A DNA stretch of 64,000 bases, from the NCBI GenBank assembly GCA_903921325.1, contig CAIXPL010000016.1, forward strand, positions 533,145 through 597,144, in the 5' to 3' direction. Under the pieces are notes generated by a model. It was not told the origin of the DNA. It ran no database searches and saw only the letters and a program-made list of their open reading frames with translations. The position numbers were made by a program, and so were the translations under genes. Positions 6,912-15,331 of this stretch are shown one piece after another (the first letter of the stretch is position 1; every line of letters starts with the position of its first letter). This DNA comes from an uncultured Pseudomonadota bacterium. Lineage in GTDB: Bacteria > Pseudomonadota > Gammaproteobacteria > Burkholderiales > SG8-39.

Positions 6912-9685
6912 CCGACGTCGAGGCCTTGTTCCAGCCCGGCGAACGAATCACCCATCACGAATTCGGTCAGGGCGTCGTCCTTGATCCGGTACGCGACGGC
7001 TACTTGCGCGCTTTTTTCGGCGTCGGCGAGCGTCGTGTGCCGGTTGGCTCAGTTCGCCGCCAACTCTCTCGTACCGAACGCATCTTGCGTGCGGTGGATG
7101 GCAATGCCGACCGCGCACGAAAAGCCTGGCTGTCCTATGAGGCGCACACACTGCCGGTGATGGAAAGCGCTTCGGCGCTTACCTCAGCCAAGATCGACCT
7201 GCTCCCCCATCAGGTGGTGCTGACACACCGCATTGCCACCGCTTCGCCCAGGCGATACCTCATCGCCGACGAGGTTGGGCTGGGTAAGACCATCGAGACG
7301 GCACTCATACTTCGGGAGCTGGCCAGCCGAGGCGAACTGACCCGGGCACTGATGGTGGTGCCTGCGGGTCTGGTGAACAACTGGCACCGCGAGCTGAACG
7401 AAGTGTTCAACCTCGACTTCGAGGTGTTCGGCGCCGAGGGCGACATCACCGACCGCAAGACCAACGCTTTCGCCAAGCACGACCGACTGATCGCCAGCAT
7501 CGACACCCTGAAGCGCCCTGCGCGCCTAAGGCGCCTGCTGGATGCGCCGCGTTGGGATCTGGTCGTGTTCGACGAAGCACATCACCTCACCGCATACCGC
7601 CACGGTGGAAAGGTTAGGAAAACCGAGAACTACAAGCTGGCCGAGGCACTGAAAGACCATTCGCGCGACCTGATGCTGCTCTCGGCGACGCCGCACCAGG
7701 GCAATCACTTCCAGTTCTGGATGCTGGCGCAACTGCTGAACCCGACGCTATTCGGCAGCCCCGAGGAAATGCTGGAACACCGGCACCGCCTGAACACGGT
7801 GATGTTTCGTCGCACGAAGGCGGACGCCTGTCAGCCAGATGGCTCGCCGTTATTTGCGCGACGCTGGGTGCATACCGAATCCATTCTGATGGGCCCGGAG
7901 GAGCGCCTCTTCTACGAGAAGCTGCGCGAGTACCTGGAAGATGGATTCGACCTCGCGCGTCGCCAGGGCGGCCAGGGGCGTGCCCTCGGCTTCTTGATGG
8001 CCATTTTCCAGAAGATTGCTGCGTCGAGCTTCGCCGCAGTGCTGCGAACGATGAAGCGCCGCTTGCTGATGCTGACGCTACACGAGGCATTTCTGCGGGA
8101 TAAAGACCTTGACATCGAGGGCCGCGAGCGGCTGACCGAGGAGGCCCGAGAGCTGATCCACGAGGAGTTCAACCTCGCACGCGACAGCATCGGGCGCAGT
8201 GCGGTAGACCGTGTGCTGGCCGATCTTAAGTATCGACTGGTCAAGAAGCTGGACGAGGAAGCACTGGAGCTGGCGTCCGAGCCCTATGGCAGCGAATATG
8301 GAGCTGCCCACGCGGAAGAAGCTGCATCGGCTGTCGTGGAGCTGCATCTGCCGGAAGAACGGCTGCGCATTGGTGATCTGCTCAAGGTTTTCCCGCAGCA
8401 GCGCGAGACCAAGGCGCAGAAGCTGCTCGACGGCTTGGGCACCCTGTGGCGGCAGAACCCGAGCGAAAAAATTGTCGTGTTTGCCACCTACCTCGGCACA
8501 GTAGACTTGATTGCTAGGGAAATCGACCAGACCTTCCCCGGCCAGGGCGTGGCGGTGCTGCGTGGTGGTGATCACGGTGCCAAGGTTGCAGCAGAGCGCC
8601 GCTTCCGGCAGAAGGATGGCCCGCGCGTGCTGGTTTGTACTGCGGCGGGCCGAGAAGGCATCAACCTGCAGTTCGCGCGCATCCTGTTCAACTTCGACTT
8701 GCCGTGGAACCCGATGGACGTGGAGCAGCGCATCGGCCGCATCCACCGCTACGGACAGCACCACACGGCACAGGTCTACAACCTTGTTCTGTCAGACACC
8801 ATCGAAGGCCGCATCTTCCTGATGCTGGACGAGAAGCTGGTCGAGATCGCCAAGACGGTCGGCAAGGTAGATGAGCAAGGCAACGTTGCCGAAGACCTGC
8901 GTGCACAAATTCTTGGCCAACTCTCCGAACGGCTTAACTACGACCGCCTGTACCAAGAGGCGCTGTCAGACCCCGAGCTCAAGCGGACAAAGGTGGAGCT
9001 AGAAGCTGCCCTATCGAACTCGCGTGAAGCGCGGCAGGTCGTGTTTGACCTGTTCCAAGACCTCGAAGGCTTCAGTCTCGACGACTACAAGCCCTTCTCT
9101 GATGTGTCCTCCAGTCTGGATCGATTGGTCCGGTTCATGTCGGCCGCGGTAACAGATCGGCAGCAGCGACTCGTCAAGCTGGACGACGAGACCTATGACC
9201 TTGTGGCTGGCGATGGTGCGCGCAGGGCCCGGTTCACATTGAACCGTGAGACGGCTACGAGTAACGACAGCGTGGAGCTGATGGGTCTGGATCACCCACT
9301 GGTGCAGGAAGAGCTTGGCCGCTGGCGCATCGTGTCGCCAGAAGATCTTGGCATTGCTGTTGCGGCCGACGTTGACGACCCAGTACTGCTGTCGTTCTGG
9401 ATGGTCGAGACCTCCGGCAAGAACGGAGAGCGCCGCGTGGTGGTTCAACCAATTGCAGTCAAGCAAGACGGCACACGGGTGCCTGCTGTGGAGCGGCAAT
9501 GTGAACGCTACCTGCAGTGTCCGACAGCCACGCCGAGATTCACGCCGGATCAGCGGCTCGAAATGTTCTCACGCGCCGTCGAGCCTACGCTACAGCGTGA
9601 GCTCAATCACAAGGGCGCGGCGAATGGCGATCGCAGCTACTCGGCCGAGATGGTAGGGTATATTGAGATCGTGGCGAGGGAGTAA
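6908..9685 (+). CDS. SNF2-family helicase/ATPase of the defence operon
   Basis: The GTG at 6908 overlaps the preceding stop (GTGA) and gives a 925-residue protein; an upstream ATG at 6851 would add 19 residues lying inside the previous gene. The two RecA-like lobes are clear: Walker A DEVGLGKTIE (Lys127), the DEAH box FDEAHH (Asp222), LLSATPHQ near residue 260, and motif VI QRIGRIHRYGQ near residue 610. The N-terminus (ITHHEFGQGVVLD) looks like the small domain seen on helicases of COG0553 type. Such helicases accompany DUF1156 methylases in BREX type 3 (BrxHII) and related systems, where they are thought to move along or remodel DNA. No nuclease motif is visible. Confidence 0.92.
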   Translation: MTDVEALFQPGERITHHEFGQGVVLDPVRDGYLRAFFGVGERRVPVGSVRRQLSRTERILRAVDGNADRARKAWLSYEAHTLPVMESASALTSAKIDLLPHQVVLTHRIATASPRRYLIADEVGLGKTIETALILRELASRGELTRALMVVPAGLVNNWHRELNEVFNLDFEVFGAEGDITDRKTNAFAKHDRLIASIDTLKRPARLRRLLDAPRWDLVVFDEAHHLTAYRHGGKVRKTENYKLAEALKDHSRDLMLLSATPHQGNHFQFWMLAQLLNPTLFGSPEEMLEHRHRLNTVMFRRTKADACQPDGSPLFARRWVHTESILMGPEERLFYEKLREYLEDGFDLARRQGGQGRALGFLMAIFQKIAASSFAAVLRTMKRRLLMLTLHEAFLRDKDLDIEGRERLTEEARELIHEEFNLARDSIGRSAVDRVLADLKYRLVKKLDEEALELASEPYGSEYGAAHAEEAASAVVELHLPEERLRIGDLLKVFPQQRETKAQKLLDGLGTLWRQNPSEKIVVFATYLGTVDLIAREIDQTFPGQGVAVLRGGDHGAKVAAERRFRQKDGPRVLVCTAAGREGINLQFARILFNFDLPWNPMDVEQRIGRIHRYGQHHTAQVYNLVLSDTIEGRIFLMLDEKLVEIAKTVGKVDEQGNVAEDLRAQILGQLSERLNYDRLYQEALSDPELKRTKVELEAALSNSREARQVVFDLFQDLEGFSLDDYKPFSDVSSSLDRLVRFMSAAVTDRQQRLVKLDDETYDLVAGDGARRARFTLNRETATSNDSVELMGLDHPLVQEELGRWRIVSPEDLGIAVAADVDDPVLLSFWMVETSGKNGERRVVVQPIAVKQDGTRVPAVERQCERYLQCPTATPRFTPDQRLEMFSRAVEPTLQRELNHKGAANGDRSYSAEMVGYIEIVARE

Positions 9686-9687
9686 AT

Positions 9688-9984
9688 GTGGCAACAACAA
9701 TAATTCAGAGTTTTCTGCAACTGAAAGCGAATCTTGAAATCACGGGACTGCAACAGCAAACGGTTTCTACGCGCCAGCGGAATGTTCGTGATGCCATTAC
9801 TACTGATCTGACAGTGCTAGATACGTTCCTGACGGGGTCGTACCGACGCAGCACGATGATTTCTCCGCTCAAAGACGCAGATGTCGATGTATTCGTTGTC
9901 CTTGACTCGTCCTATTTTAAGCAGGATGGGCAAGCATGGTTGCTCGACAAGGTAAAAACCACTCTCAAGAAGACGTATCCAACG
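9688..9984 (+). pseudogene. CD-NTase-like nucleotidyltransferase, truncated by an IS remnant
   Basis: A GTG start with a good GAGGGAG site follows the helicase stop by two bases. About 98 native residues remain. They carry the nucleotidyltransferase signature FLTGSYRRST (Gly50-Ser51) and the acidic pair in DADVDVFVVLD (Asp63, Asp65, Asp67), which resemble SMODS/CD-NTase enzymes that make cyclic oligonucleotide signals in CBASS. Near base 9985 the sequence changes to insertion-sequence DNA. The frame continues to 10188 but encodes only antisense IS sequence. The rest of the enzyme, including later catalytic and ligand-binding parts, is missing, so the gene is almost certainly inactive. Any effector gene once downstream is lost. 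Confidence 0.8.
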
Positions 9985-10320
9985 GTAATCCTCCCCTTTT
10001 TCGGGGGAGTCAGAAGTAGAAGCGTTACGCGGCCATGGCCAGCCGCTGATTGGGTGTCATCCCGCCTAAGGCCATGTTTGGGCGTTCATGATTGTAGGTC
10101 CAAGCCCAGCGGGCGGCGAATTCGCGTACTTCGTCAAGGGTTTACCAGTAGTACTGACTTAGCCAATCATGGCGCACGGTCCGATTGAATCGCTCGATAT
10201 AGGCGTTCTGTTGCGGTTTGCCGGGTTGGATGTATTGAAGTTCAATGCCTGATTGTTGCGCCCAGGTTTGGATCGTCTGGCTGACGTTGGTGTGTCGGGC
10301 GCGAACTAGATATCGGTGAG
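9985..10320 (-). mobile_element. IS3-family insertion sequence remnant
   Basis: The segment starts with a GC-rich inverted repeat (CTCCCC...GGGGAG at about 9992-10010) that may be part of the element's end. It contains the 3' part of an IS3-type transposase on the minus strand. The left part of the element is missing: homology to the transposase fades near 10307 and the catabolic monooxygenase stop follows at 10329. The remnant marks the joint between the defence island and the catabolic cluster and interrupts the nucleotidyltransferase gene. I cannot see a target duplication. The exact ends are uncertain by about 20 bases. Confidence 0.78.
10025..10307 (-). pseudogene. IS3-family transposase (OrfB) C-terminal remnant
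   Basis: Read on the minus strand, this encodes the DDE integrase C-terminus: YIQPGKPQQNAYIERFNRTV, where the Glu is the last catalytic residue, then a WTYNHERPNMALGG segment and a final AMAA before the stop. An in-frame TAA at 10142-10144 follows SQYYW, exactly where intact relatives continue without a break. The upstream half, with the first two catalytic Asp residues, is absent. The gene is therefore dead both by truncation and by the internal stop. Confidence 0.85.
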
Positions 10321-10328
10321 ATACGTCA

Positions 10329-11447
10329 TTACTGCAACTCGCTGATGCCTAGCGTCACACCCCACGGATCATACTCATACACCCAATCCGTATCCGTCTT
10401 CCCCTTCAGCCACTGATTCTGCCGATTCGTCAGCTGGATTCTGCTCGTTCGCGGCTTGCGCAGGGCTTCATACCGTTCAAGCGCAGCGCTCACTGGCAGT
10501 GCTCTCAGGCATCGGCTAAGTATCACCGCATCCTCAATCGCGGACGCGGCCCCTTGCGCCATGAAGGGCATCATCGGGTGGCAGGCATCACCCAGCAGCA
10601 CGATATTCCCATCGTGCCAGCGTGGCAGCGGGTCGCGTTCAATCAGCGACCACTTGCGCACCTCCGGGGCGGCAGCGAGAATTGCCCGCGCTTTGGGATG
10701 GAAGTCTTCAAACGCCGCCAACAGTTCCGTGGTGTCGCCCACCGTTGACCACGATTCATTGCGGTAATCGGGTTCAGGCACCACCGCGATAAAGTAGATC
10801 TGATCGTGGCGCTCGTTCACATAGTAGTGGACGATATGCCGGTCTGCTCCCCACCACTTGGCCCTGGGGTCGATGGCCAGACCTCCTAAGCGCGCAACCG
10901 GATAGATGGTGCGATAGGCGACGCGCCCGGTGTAGCGCGGGGCTTCTGCCCCCAGCAGATGCTCGCGCACCCGCGAATGGATGCCATCGGCACCGATCAC
11001 CAGATCAGCACGTGTTCTACTGCCATCCTCAAACACCAGCACCGGCCCGGGTTCAATGGCGACCAATCGTCGTCCCAGTTGGATGTGCTGGTTGGGGACA
11101 AGCGAGACCAGCGCATCATGCAGCAAGTGGCGCTGCATCATCAGATCAGGGGCGCCATAGCGACGTTCAAGCGCCTCACCCATGGTAAGCACATTGGTGA
11201 TTTCACCGGTGACCGCATCTCGATTCCATGCCGCATCGGCAATAAAACTCTTCGCTCGCAAGTGCTCGGTGATCCCCAGCGGGCGCAAGGCTTTCACCGC
11301 ATTGGCGGTGAGCTGGATGCCCGCGCCTACTGCTGCGAATCCGCGCGCCTGTTCCAGCACCTGCACCTCATGGCCTTCGCGCAATAGCAGGGCCGCGGCG
11401 GTGAGTCCGCCGATGCCGGCGCCAACGATGGCAATCGACAGGGTCAT
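10329..11447 (-). CDS. FAD-dependent aromatic monooxygenase, NicC/salicylate-hydroxylase-like
   Basis: This 372-residue class A flavoprotein monooxygenase has the N-terminal FAD motif IVGAGIGGL (residues 6-14), the middle GADGIHSRVR motif, and the C-terminal LLGDACHPMMPFMAQG motif that contacts FAD. It should hydroxylate an aromatic or heteroaromatic acid using NAD(P)H and oxygen. The KWW..DRH block and the WVYEYDPWG ending recall 6-hydroxynicotinate 3-monooxygenase (NicC), as I remember that sequence, more than plain salicylate hydroxylase. The longer frame to 11519 would overlap the upstream gene; the ATG at 11447, 16 bases after that gene's stop, is preferred. It is the last gene of the minus-strand cluster. 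The exact substrate is not proven. Confidence 0.82.
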   Translation of the reverse strand: MTLSIAIVGAGIGGLTAAALLLREGHEVQVLEQARGFAAVGAGIQLTANAVKALRPLGITEHLRAKSFIADAAWNRDAVTGEITNVLTMGEALERRYGAPDLMMQRHLLHDALVSLVPNQHIQLGRRLVAIEPGPVLVFEDGSRTRADLVIGADGIHSRVREHLLGAEAPRYTGRVAYRTIYPVARLGGLAIDPRAKWWGADRHIVHYYVNERHDQIYFIAVVPEPDYRNESWSTVGDTTELLAAFEDFHPKARAILAAAPEVRKWSLIERDPLPRWHDGNIVLLGDACHPMMPFMAQGAASAIEDAVILSRCLRALPVSAALERYEALRKPRTSRIQLTNRQNQWLKGKTDTDWVYEYDPWGVTLGISELQ

Positions 11448-11463
11448 GGTGTGCAGGCGGCGA

Positions 11464-12561
11464 TCACGGGACCGCGCGCTCCTCGATCGGTGGTAGAAAG
11501 CGATCATCATAGATCTCACCGATGGCCGGTGCGCGCGCCAGATCGAGCCCGCGCACCACCAGATCGATCATGCGCTGCAATCGCGCTGGATCGTAGGCGC
11601 CAATGCCATTGCGTCGCACGTTCGGGGTGAGGATGCTTTGCTCAACGACATAGCGCAATCGCTCGGTCTCGATCGCGGCATCCAGCGTGCCATCCATATC
11701 CACCACGGTCTGCACCACCTCCTGCGGCTTGATCGCCGCATCGCGCCAGGCATGCGCCATCGCGCGGACATAATTGCGCACGCTGAGCGGATCGCGCTCG
11801 ATGAGTGCGCGCGAGACCACCACCGCCTGTCCATACAGATCCATGCCGTGATCGGCATAGCGCATGAAGGCAAGCGTATCGGTGGGCACGCGCAGCGCTT
11901 TCATATTGAAAAGCACGGTGTAATCGTTACCGACCAGGCCATCGACATCACCGCGCAGGAACAAGGTGTCGCGCACCCGCACATCCACCACCTTGCGCTC
12001 GACCCGGGCCGGGTCCACCCCATTCAAGTGCAAAAACGCCGGCAGCAGGCGCGAGCCGCCATCGGTGGTGCCAATCGCAAGCGTCCGGCCAACCAGATCA
12101 GACACCCGCGTGATGCTGGATTTGCGCAAGGTGGTCACCGCCAGGGGCGAGCGGTCGAGCACCAGAAACACCGCTCGCGGGGCCTGGGCCGGATTCTGCG
12201 CGGCGAACTGGATCAGGGTGGGGATGTCGGCGGTGCCCACATCGTAGGTGCCACTGGCGATGCGCACGATGGCGTCCTGCGAGCCTTTGGAGGCATCAAA
12301 GCGCACATCCAGACCGTATTGACTGAAATAGCCGCGCGCGACCGCATGATCAGACGGCGCGGTGTAGCCATAGCGGATGAAATCGAGCGTGCCGCGCAGC
12401 TTGACGACCGGGCGGGCCGGGTCGGCGGCGTAGAGGGCGCCGGAGAAGGCGAGGGCGAGGCTGGCGCTCGCAAGGAGCGCGAGCAGGCGACGCGCGGTGC
12501 GGCTCTGTTTGCTGCGATGGCCGCTCGATGCGCGCAGGGTTGCTGGAGGGTTTGCAGGCAT
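11464..12561 (-). CDS. NMT1/THI5-like periplasmic solute-binding protein
   Basis: The product begins with a signal peptide: basic residues, then RRLLALLASASLALAFSGALYA, with likely cleavage after ALYA. The mature part (LDFIRYGYTAPSDHAVARGYFSQYGLDV, split here as a short core around FIRYGYTAP and ARGYFSQYGL) matches the SsuA/TauA/THI5 class of binding proteins, which deliver sulfonates, pyrimidines or other small organics to ABC importers. No matching permease or ATPase lies beside it; the only ABC importer in the cluster is the Liv type about 15 kb upstream. The ATG at 12561 is chosen because it places the signal peptide sensibly; an ATG at 12660 would add 33 residues. Confidence 0.75.
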   Translation of the reverse strand: MPANPPATLRASSGHRSKQSRTARRLLALLASASLALAFSGALYAADPARPVVKLRGTLDFIRYGYTAPSDHAVARGYFSQYGLDVRFDASKGSQDAIVRIASGTYDVGTADIPTLIQFAAQNPAQAPRAVFLVLDRSPLAVTTLRKSSITRVSDLVGRTLAIGTTDGGSRLLPAFLHLNGVDPARVERKVVDVRVRDTLFLRGDVDGLVGNDYTVLFNMKALRVPTDTLAFMRYADHGMDLYGQAVVVSRALIERDPLSVRNYVRAMAHAWRDAAIKPQEVVQTVVDMDGTLDAAIETERLRYVVEQSILTPNVRRNGIGAYDPARLQRMIDLVVRGLDLARAPAIGEIYDDRFLPPIEERAVP

Positions 12562-12813
12562 GGCTGGGAGGGTGTGTTGACGGTATAGGGTCGGCAGCAC
12601 ACAACATGCCAGAGTCTGGGCGGGAGCCCTGCCAACCCGATACTTTGTCAGTCGCGCCATCGTCAGCAGCGAAGTCCACCAAAGCACGGTCTTGTGGGAA
12701 TCGGTGCCTGCGCCTGATGAAGACTATCAAATTGATCTATCAGGCCAGTGCATATCCCTGGCCGGCAAGCTCGGCAAGTGCTTCAAGGCTAGTGTAGCGC
12801 TGTGTATTCCCAG

Positions 12814-12835
12814 CCAGGGGACCGACACCCCCTGG
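12814..12835 (-). terminator. GC-rich hairpin after the MscS gene
   Basis: CCAGGGG (12814-12820) and CCCCTGG (12829-12835) can pair over an eight-base loop, about 30 bases past the MscS stop on the minus strand. There is no clear T-run, so it may be a weak terminator or a processing site. In the rest of the 302-base gap 12562-12863 I see no gene, only an alternative upstream start for the binding protein at 12660. Confidence 0.35.
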
Positions 12836-12863
12836 TTGCCTGCCTGAACCCCAAGCAAGCGAT

Positions 12864-13679
12864 CTAAACCGGGTAGACCTTGACCGGGCGGGTTGCCACC
12901 GGGAAGCCGGCCGCACCGAGGGTGTCGGCAATCGCCTTGTTGGTGTCGAAATACACCTGCCAGTAGTGGGCGTTCGCGCAGTAGGGCCGCACGGCGAGCT
13001 TGGGGCCGAATTCGTTGAATTCGATGATCTCGACGGTGACACCTTCTGACTCGGTGATATTCGGTACCTTGGCCACGGAGTCCTTGAGCAGGGCAATCGC
13101 CTTGTGCACATCGGCACTGCCGGCCAGTTGGGCACCCAGGTCCACCCGGCGCCACGGATTGGTCGAGAAGTTCTTGATGTCGTTTGACATGACCTTGCCG
13201 TTACCGATGATGGTCATGACGTTATCGGGTGTGGTGATGGTGGTGCCAAACAGGCCCAATTCCAGCACGGTGCCCTCGCACCCGCCGATCAGGACGTAGT
13301 CACCGACCTGATAGGGGCGCAACACGAGCAGGAAGATGCCAGAGGCAAAGTTGCCAAGCAGCCCGCTCCAGGCAGCACCGATCGCCACGCCGGCACCGGC
13401 AACCAGGGCGGCAAAGGAGGTGGTCTCGACACCGAAGTAGCCCAGAATCGCCACGATCAGGGTGATGTTCAGGGCCCCGGTGATGAAGCTCACCAGATAG
13501 CGCTGCACCGTGGCATCCAGGTGCTGCCGGGTCATCGCGGCGCCGAGCAGACGCGACACCATGCTGATCAACCAGCGTCCGACGATGAAGACCGCGATGG
13601 CGCCCAGTACTTTGAGGCCAAACGCCAACAGGATCGGCTGGATCTGATCAATCCAGCTGACTATCTTTGCTGTATCCAA
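12864..13679 (-). CDS. mscS: Small-conductance mechanosensitive channel, MscS family
   Basis: The 271-residue protein matches the length and layout of the minimal E. coli MscS. There are three N-terminal membrane segments; the pore-lining third one is VAGAGVAIGAAWSGLLGNFASG (seen as the Gly/Ala-rich stretch near residues 92-113). The beta domain follows (RPYQVGDYVLIGG) and then the cytoplasmic vestibule. It opens under membrane tension to release solutes during hypo-osmotic shock. It lies inside the catabolic cluster, 81 bases below the VOC gene, and is probably co-transcribed or simply carried along. No link to the pathway is visible. Confidence 0.9.
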   Translation of the reverse strand: MDTAKIVSWIDQIQPILLAFGLKVLGAIAVFIVGRWLISMVSRLLGAAMTRQHLDATVQRYLVSFITGALNITLIVAILGYFGVETTSFAALVAGAGVAIGAAWSGLLGNFASGIFLLVLRPYQVGDYVLIGGCEGTVLELGLFGTTITTPDNVMTIIGNGKVMSNDIKNFSTNPWRRVDLGAQLAGSADVHKAIALLKDSVAKVPNITESEGVTVEIIEFNEFGPKLAVRPYCANAHYWQVYFDTNKAIADTLGAAGFPVATRPVKVYPV

Positions 13680-13760
13680 GGGAATGCTCCGCAGTTAAGT
13701 GGCACTGCGACTCATCATACCGTAGCGCTTGGCGCGCTGGCTATCGAGGTGGGTTTGCGC

Positions 13761-14183
13761 TCACCCCTTCGCCTTACCGGCCCGTTGATCTTCAGTCTCG
13801 ACGTCCTCGAAGCCATGCTCCGAGATATCGAACATATTGCCTTCGGGGTCGGCGGCACGTTCTTCGGCAAACGGGCGATCGCCCGGGCGCTTCTTGGGTG
13901 GCCGCAGTCCGAAGGCGGCGATTTTTTCGGCAATCACCTTGGGGTCGGCGACCGAGAAACCAAAATGGTTGAAGCCCACCGGCTTGGCGCTGCCTTCCAC
14001 CGAGAAGGGCAGAATGGCCATGGTGAGGTAACCATCGCTCACGTAATAGGCCCAATCGGGATTTTTCGGTTCCGACGGACCACAGTGGATGATCTTCATG
14101 TCGAACACCTGTTCATAGAAGGTGGCAACCTTCTTCGGGTCTTGTGCCACGAAGGCAATATGACGTACGCGCGGCCGGCTCAT
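13761..14183 (-). CDS. VOC/glyoxalase-fold protein
   Basis: This 140-residue single-domain protein begins RHIAFVAQDPKKVATFYEQVF, the typical first module of the vicinal oxygen chelate superfamily. Metal-ligand candidates are the His in RHIAF, a His in GFNHFGFSV and Glu in the C-terminal DPEGNMFDI block. Family members include ring-cleavage dioxygenases, glyoxalases and epimerases, so it may act on an intermediate of the surrounding pathway. The true start is the ATG at 14183, preceded by AAAGGAG; the frame extends upstream but overlaps the Bug gene. The C-terminal tail is Lys/Glu-rich. Confidence 0.82.
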   Translation of the reverse strand: MSRPRVRHIAFVAQDPKKVATFYEQVFDMKIIHCGPSEPKNPDWAYYVSDGYLTMAILPFSVEGSAKPVGFNHFGFSVADPKVIAEKIAAFGLRPPKKRPGDRPFAEERAADPEGNMFDISEHGFEDVETEDQRAGKAKG

Positions 14184-14229
14184 GGTTGATCGCTCCTTTG
14201 TAGTGGTGAACTGAAAGATACTGTCGAAT

Positions 14230-15246
14230 TCATTCCGGCACGATGCCGGCAGTCTTCGCGACCTTGCCCCAATAGGCGTGGCTGCGGGTGAGGATGTCCT
14301 GCAACTGCGCAGGGCTTGAGGGCATGATTTCATAACCGGAGCGCACCAGGCGCGCTGCCACTGCAGGATCGGCCAGTGCCTGGACTGTTGCCGCATTCAA
14401 TCGGTCAATCACCGCGCCCGCAGTCCCAGGGCGCACGAATAGTGCGTACCACTGGTTGCCCTCGGTGGCGATGCCGGATTCAGCGAGCGTGGGCAACTCG
14501 GGCATCAGTGTGCTGCGCTGATTGCCAAACACGCCGATGCCGCGCAGGCGTCCGGCGCGAATCTGACCGATGAGCGGCGGCAGCGAGCTCGCGATCATGT
14601 CAATCTGGCCGGCAATCGCGCCAGTGATCGCCTGGCTGTTGCCCTTGTAGGGGATGTGGGTGACTTGCAGCCCGACCTCGAAGGCCAGGCTCTCGACGAT
14701 CATGTAGGGACCGGAACCCACCGAGGCCGTCGCGTAATTGAGGCTGCGCGTGCGCGATAGCGCAATCAGTTCGCGGATATCGTTTGCCGGCAGGGCCGGA
14801 TGGACTGCAATGCCCCGCGGGGTGCCCGCGACATGGGCAACCGGCGCGAAGTCGCGTAGCGGGTCCCAGCGGATGCCCTTCACCACGTAGGGAGCGCTCG
14901 CGATGTTGTCGCCGCCGGCCAGCAGCGTATAGCCATCGGCTGGCACATGCAGCAGCTGTTCGGTGCCGATCATGCCATTGCCACCGGCCACATTGTCTAC
15001 CACGATGGGCTGGCCGAGCACCTGACCCATGCGCTCAGCCAGAGGGCGAAACAAGCCATCAAATCCGCCACCGGGCGGGTAGGGAATGATCAGGCGCAGG
15101 TGGTGCAGCGGAAAGCCCGGTGCGGTGACAGGCTGGGCGCTGGTGGCCTGCGCAGCGCCCATGAGCAAGGCACAGGCGATGCGGGCGAGCAAACGCGCCT
15201 CGACACACACGGGCTTCGTCGCTAGCAGATGAGTAGATCTGATCAT
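14230..15246 (-). CDS. Bug/TctC-family periplasmic solute receptor
   Basis: The 338-residue protein carries a signal peptide (LLARIACALLMGAAQATSAQP) and then the family core: LRLIIPYPPGGGFDGLFRPLAERM, visible as the IIPYPPGGG loop, followed by VVDNVAGGNGMIG and ADGYTLL. Bug proteins bind carboxylated small molecules in the periplasm, sometimes for TctAB-type transporters and sometimes as stand-alone sensors. No TctA or TctB gene is present in the window. The ATG at 15246 is preferred to the one at 15303 because it leaves a normal signal peptide. A second Bug gene lies immediately upstream. Confidence 0.88.
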   Translation of the reverse strand: MIRSTHLLATKPVCVEARLLARIACALLMGAAQATSAQPVTAPGFPLHHLRLIIPYPPGGGFDGLFRPLAERMGQVLGQPIVVDNVAGGNGMIGTEQLLHVPADGYTLLAGGDNIASAPYVVKGIRWDPLRDFAPVAHVAGTPRGIAVHPALPANDIRELIALSRTRSLNYATASVGSGPYMIVESLAFEVGLQVTHIPYKGNSQAITGAIAGQIDMIASSLPPLIGQIRAGRLRGIGVFGNQRSTLMPELPTLAESGIATEGNQWYALFVRPGTAGAVIDRLNAATVQALADPAVAARLVRSGYEIMPSSPAQLQDILTRSHAYWGKVAKTAGIVPE

Positions 15247-15331
15247 CAGTCGGTCGACCCTTTGTGGCGAGGCCACCGGACGTTCAAACTGGACTGTGCG
15301 CAACCCGCCGCGCTTGGGGCCGCAGGTCTGC

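Noticed and set aside
1-9984. DISARM system
   Set aside because: There is an SNF2 helicase and a methylase, but no DUF1998 (DrmB) or DrmA/DrmC-like protein is visible.
9985-10188. Downstream part of the nucleotidyltransferase reading frame
   Set aside because: It translates antisense IS3 DNA, so it is not native protein.
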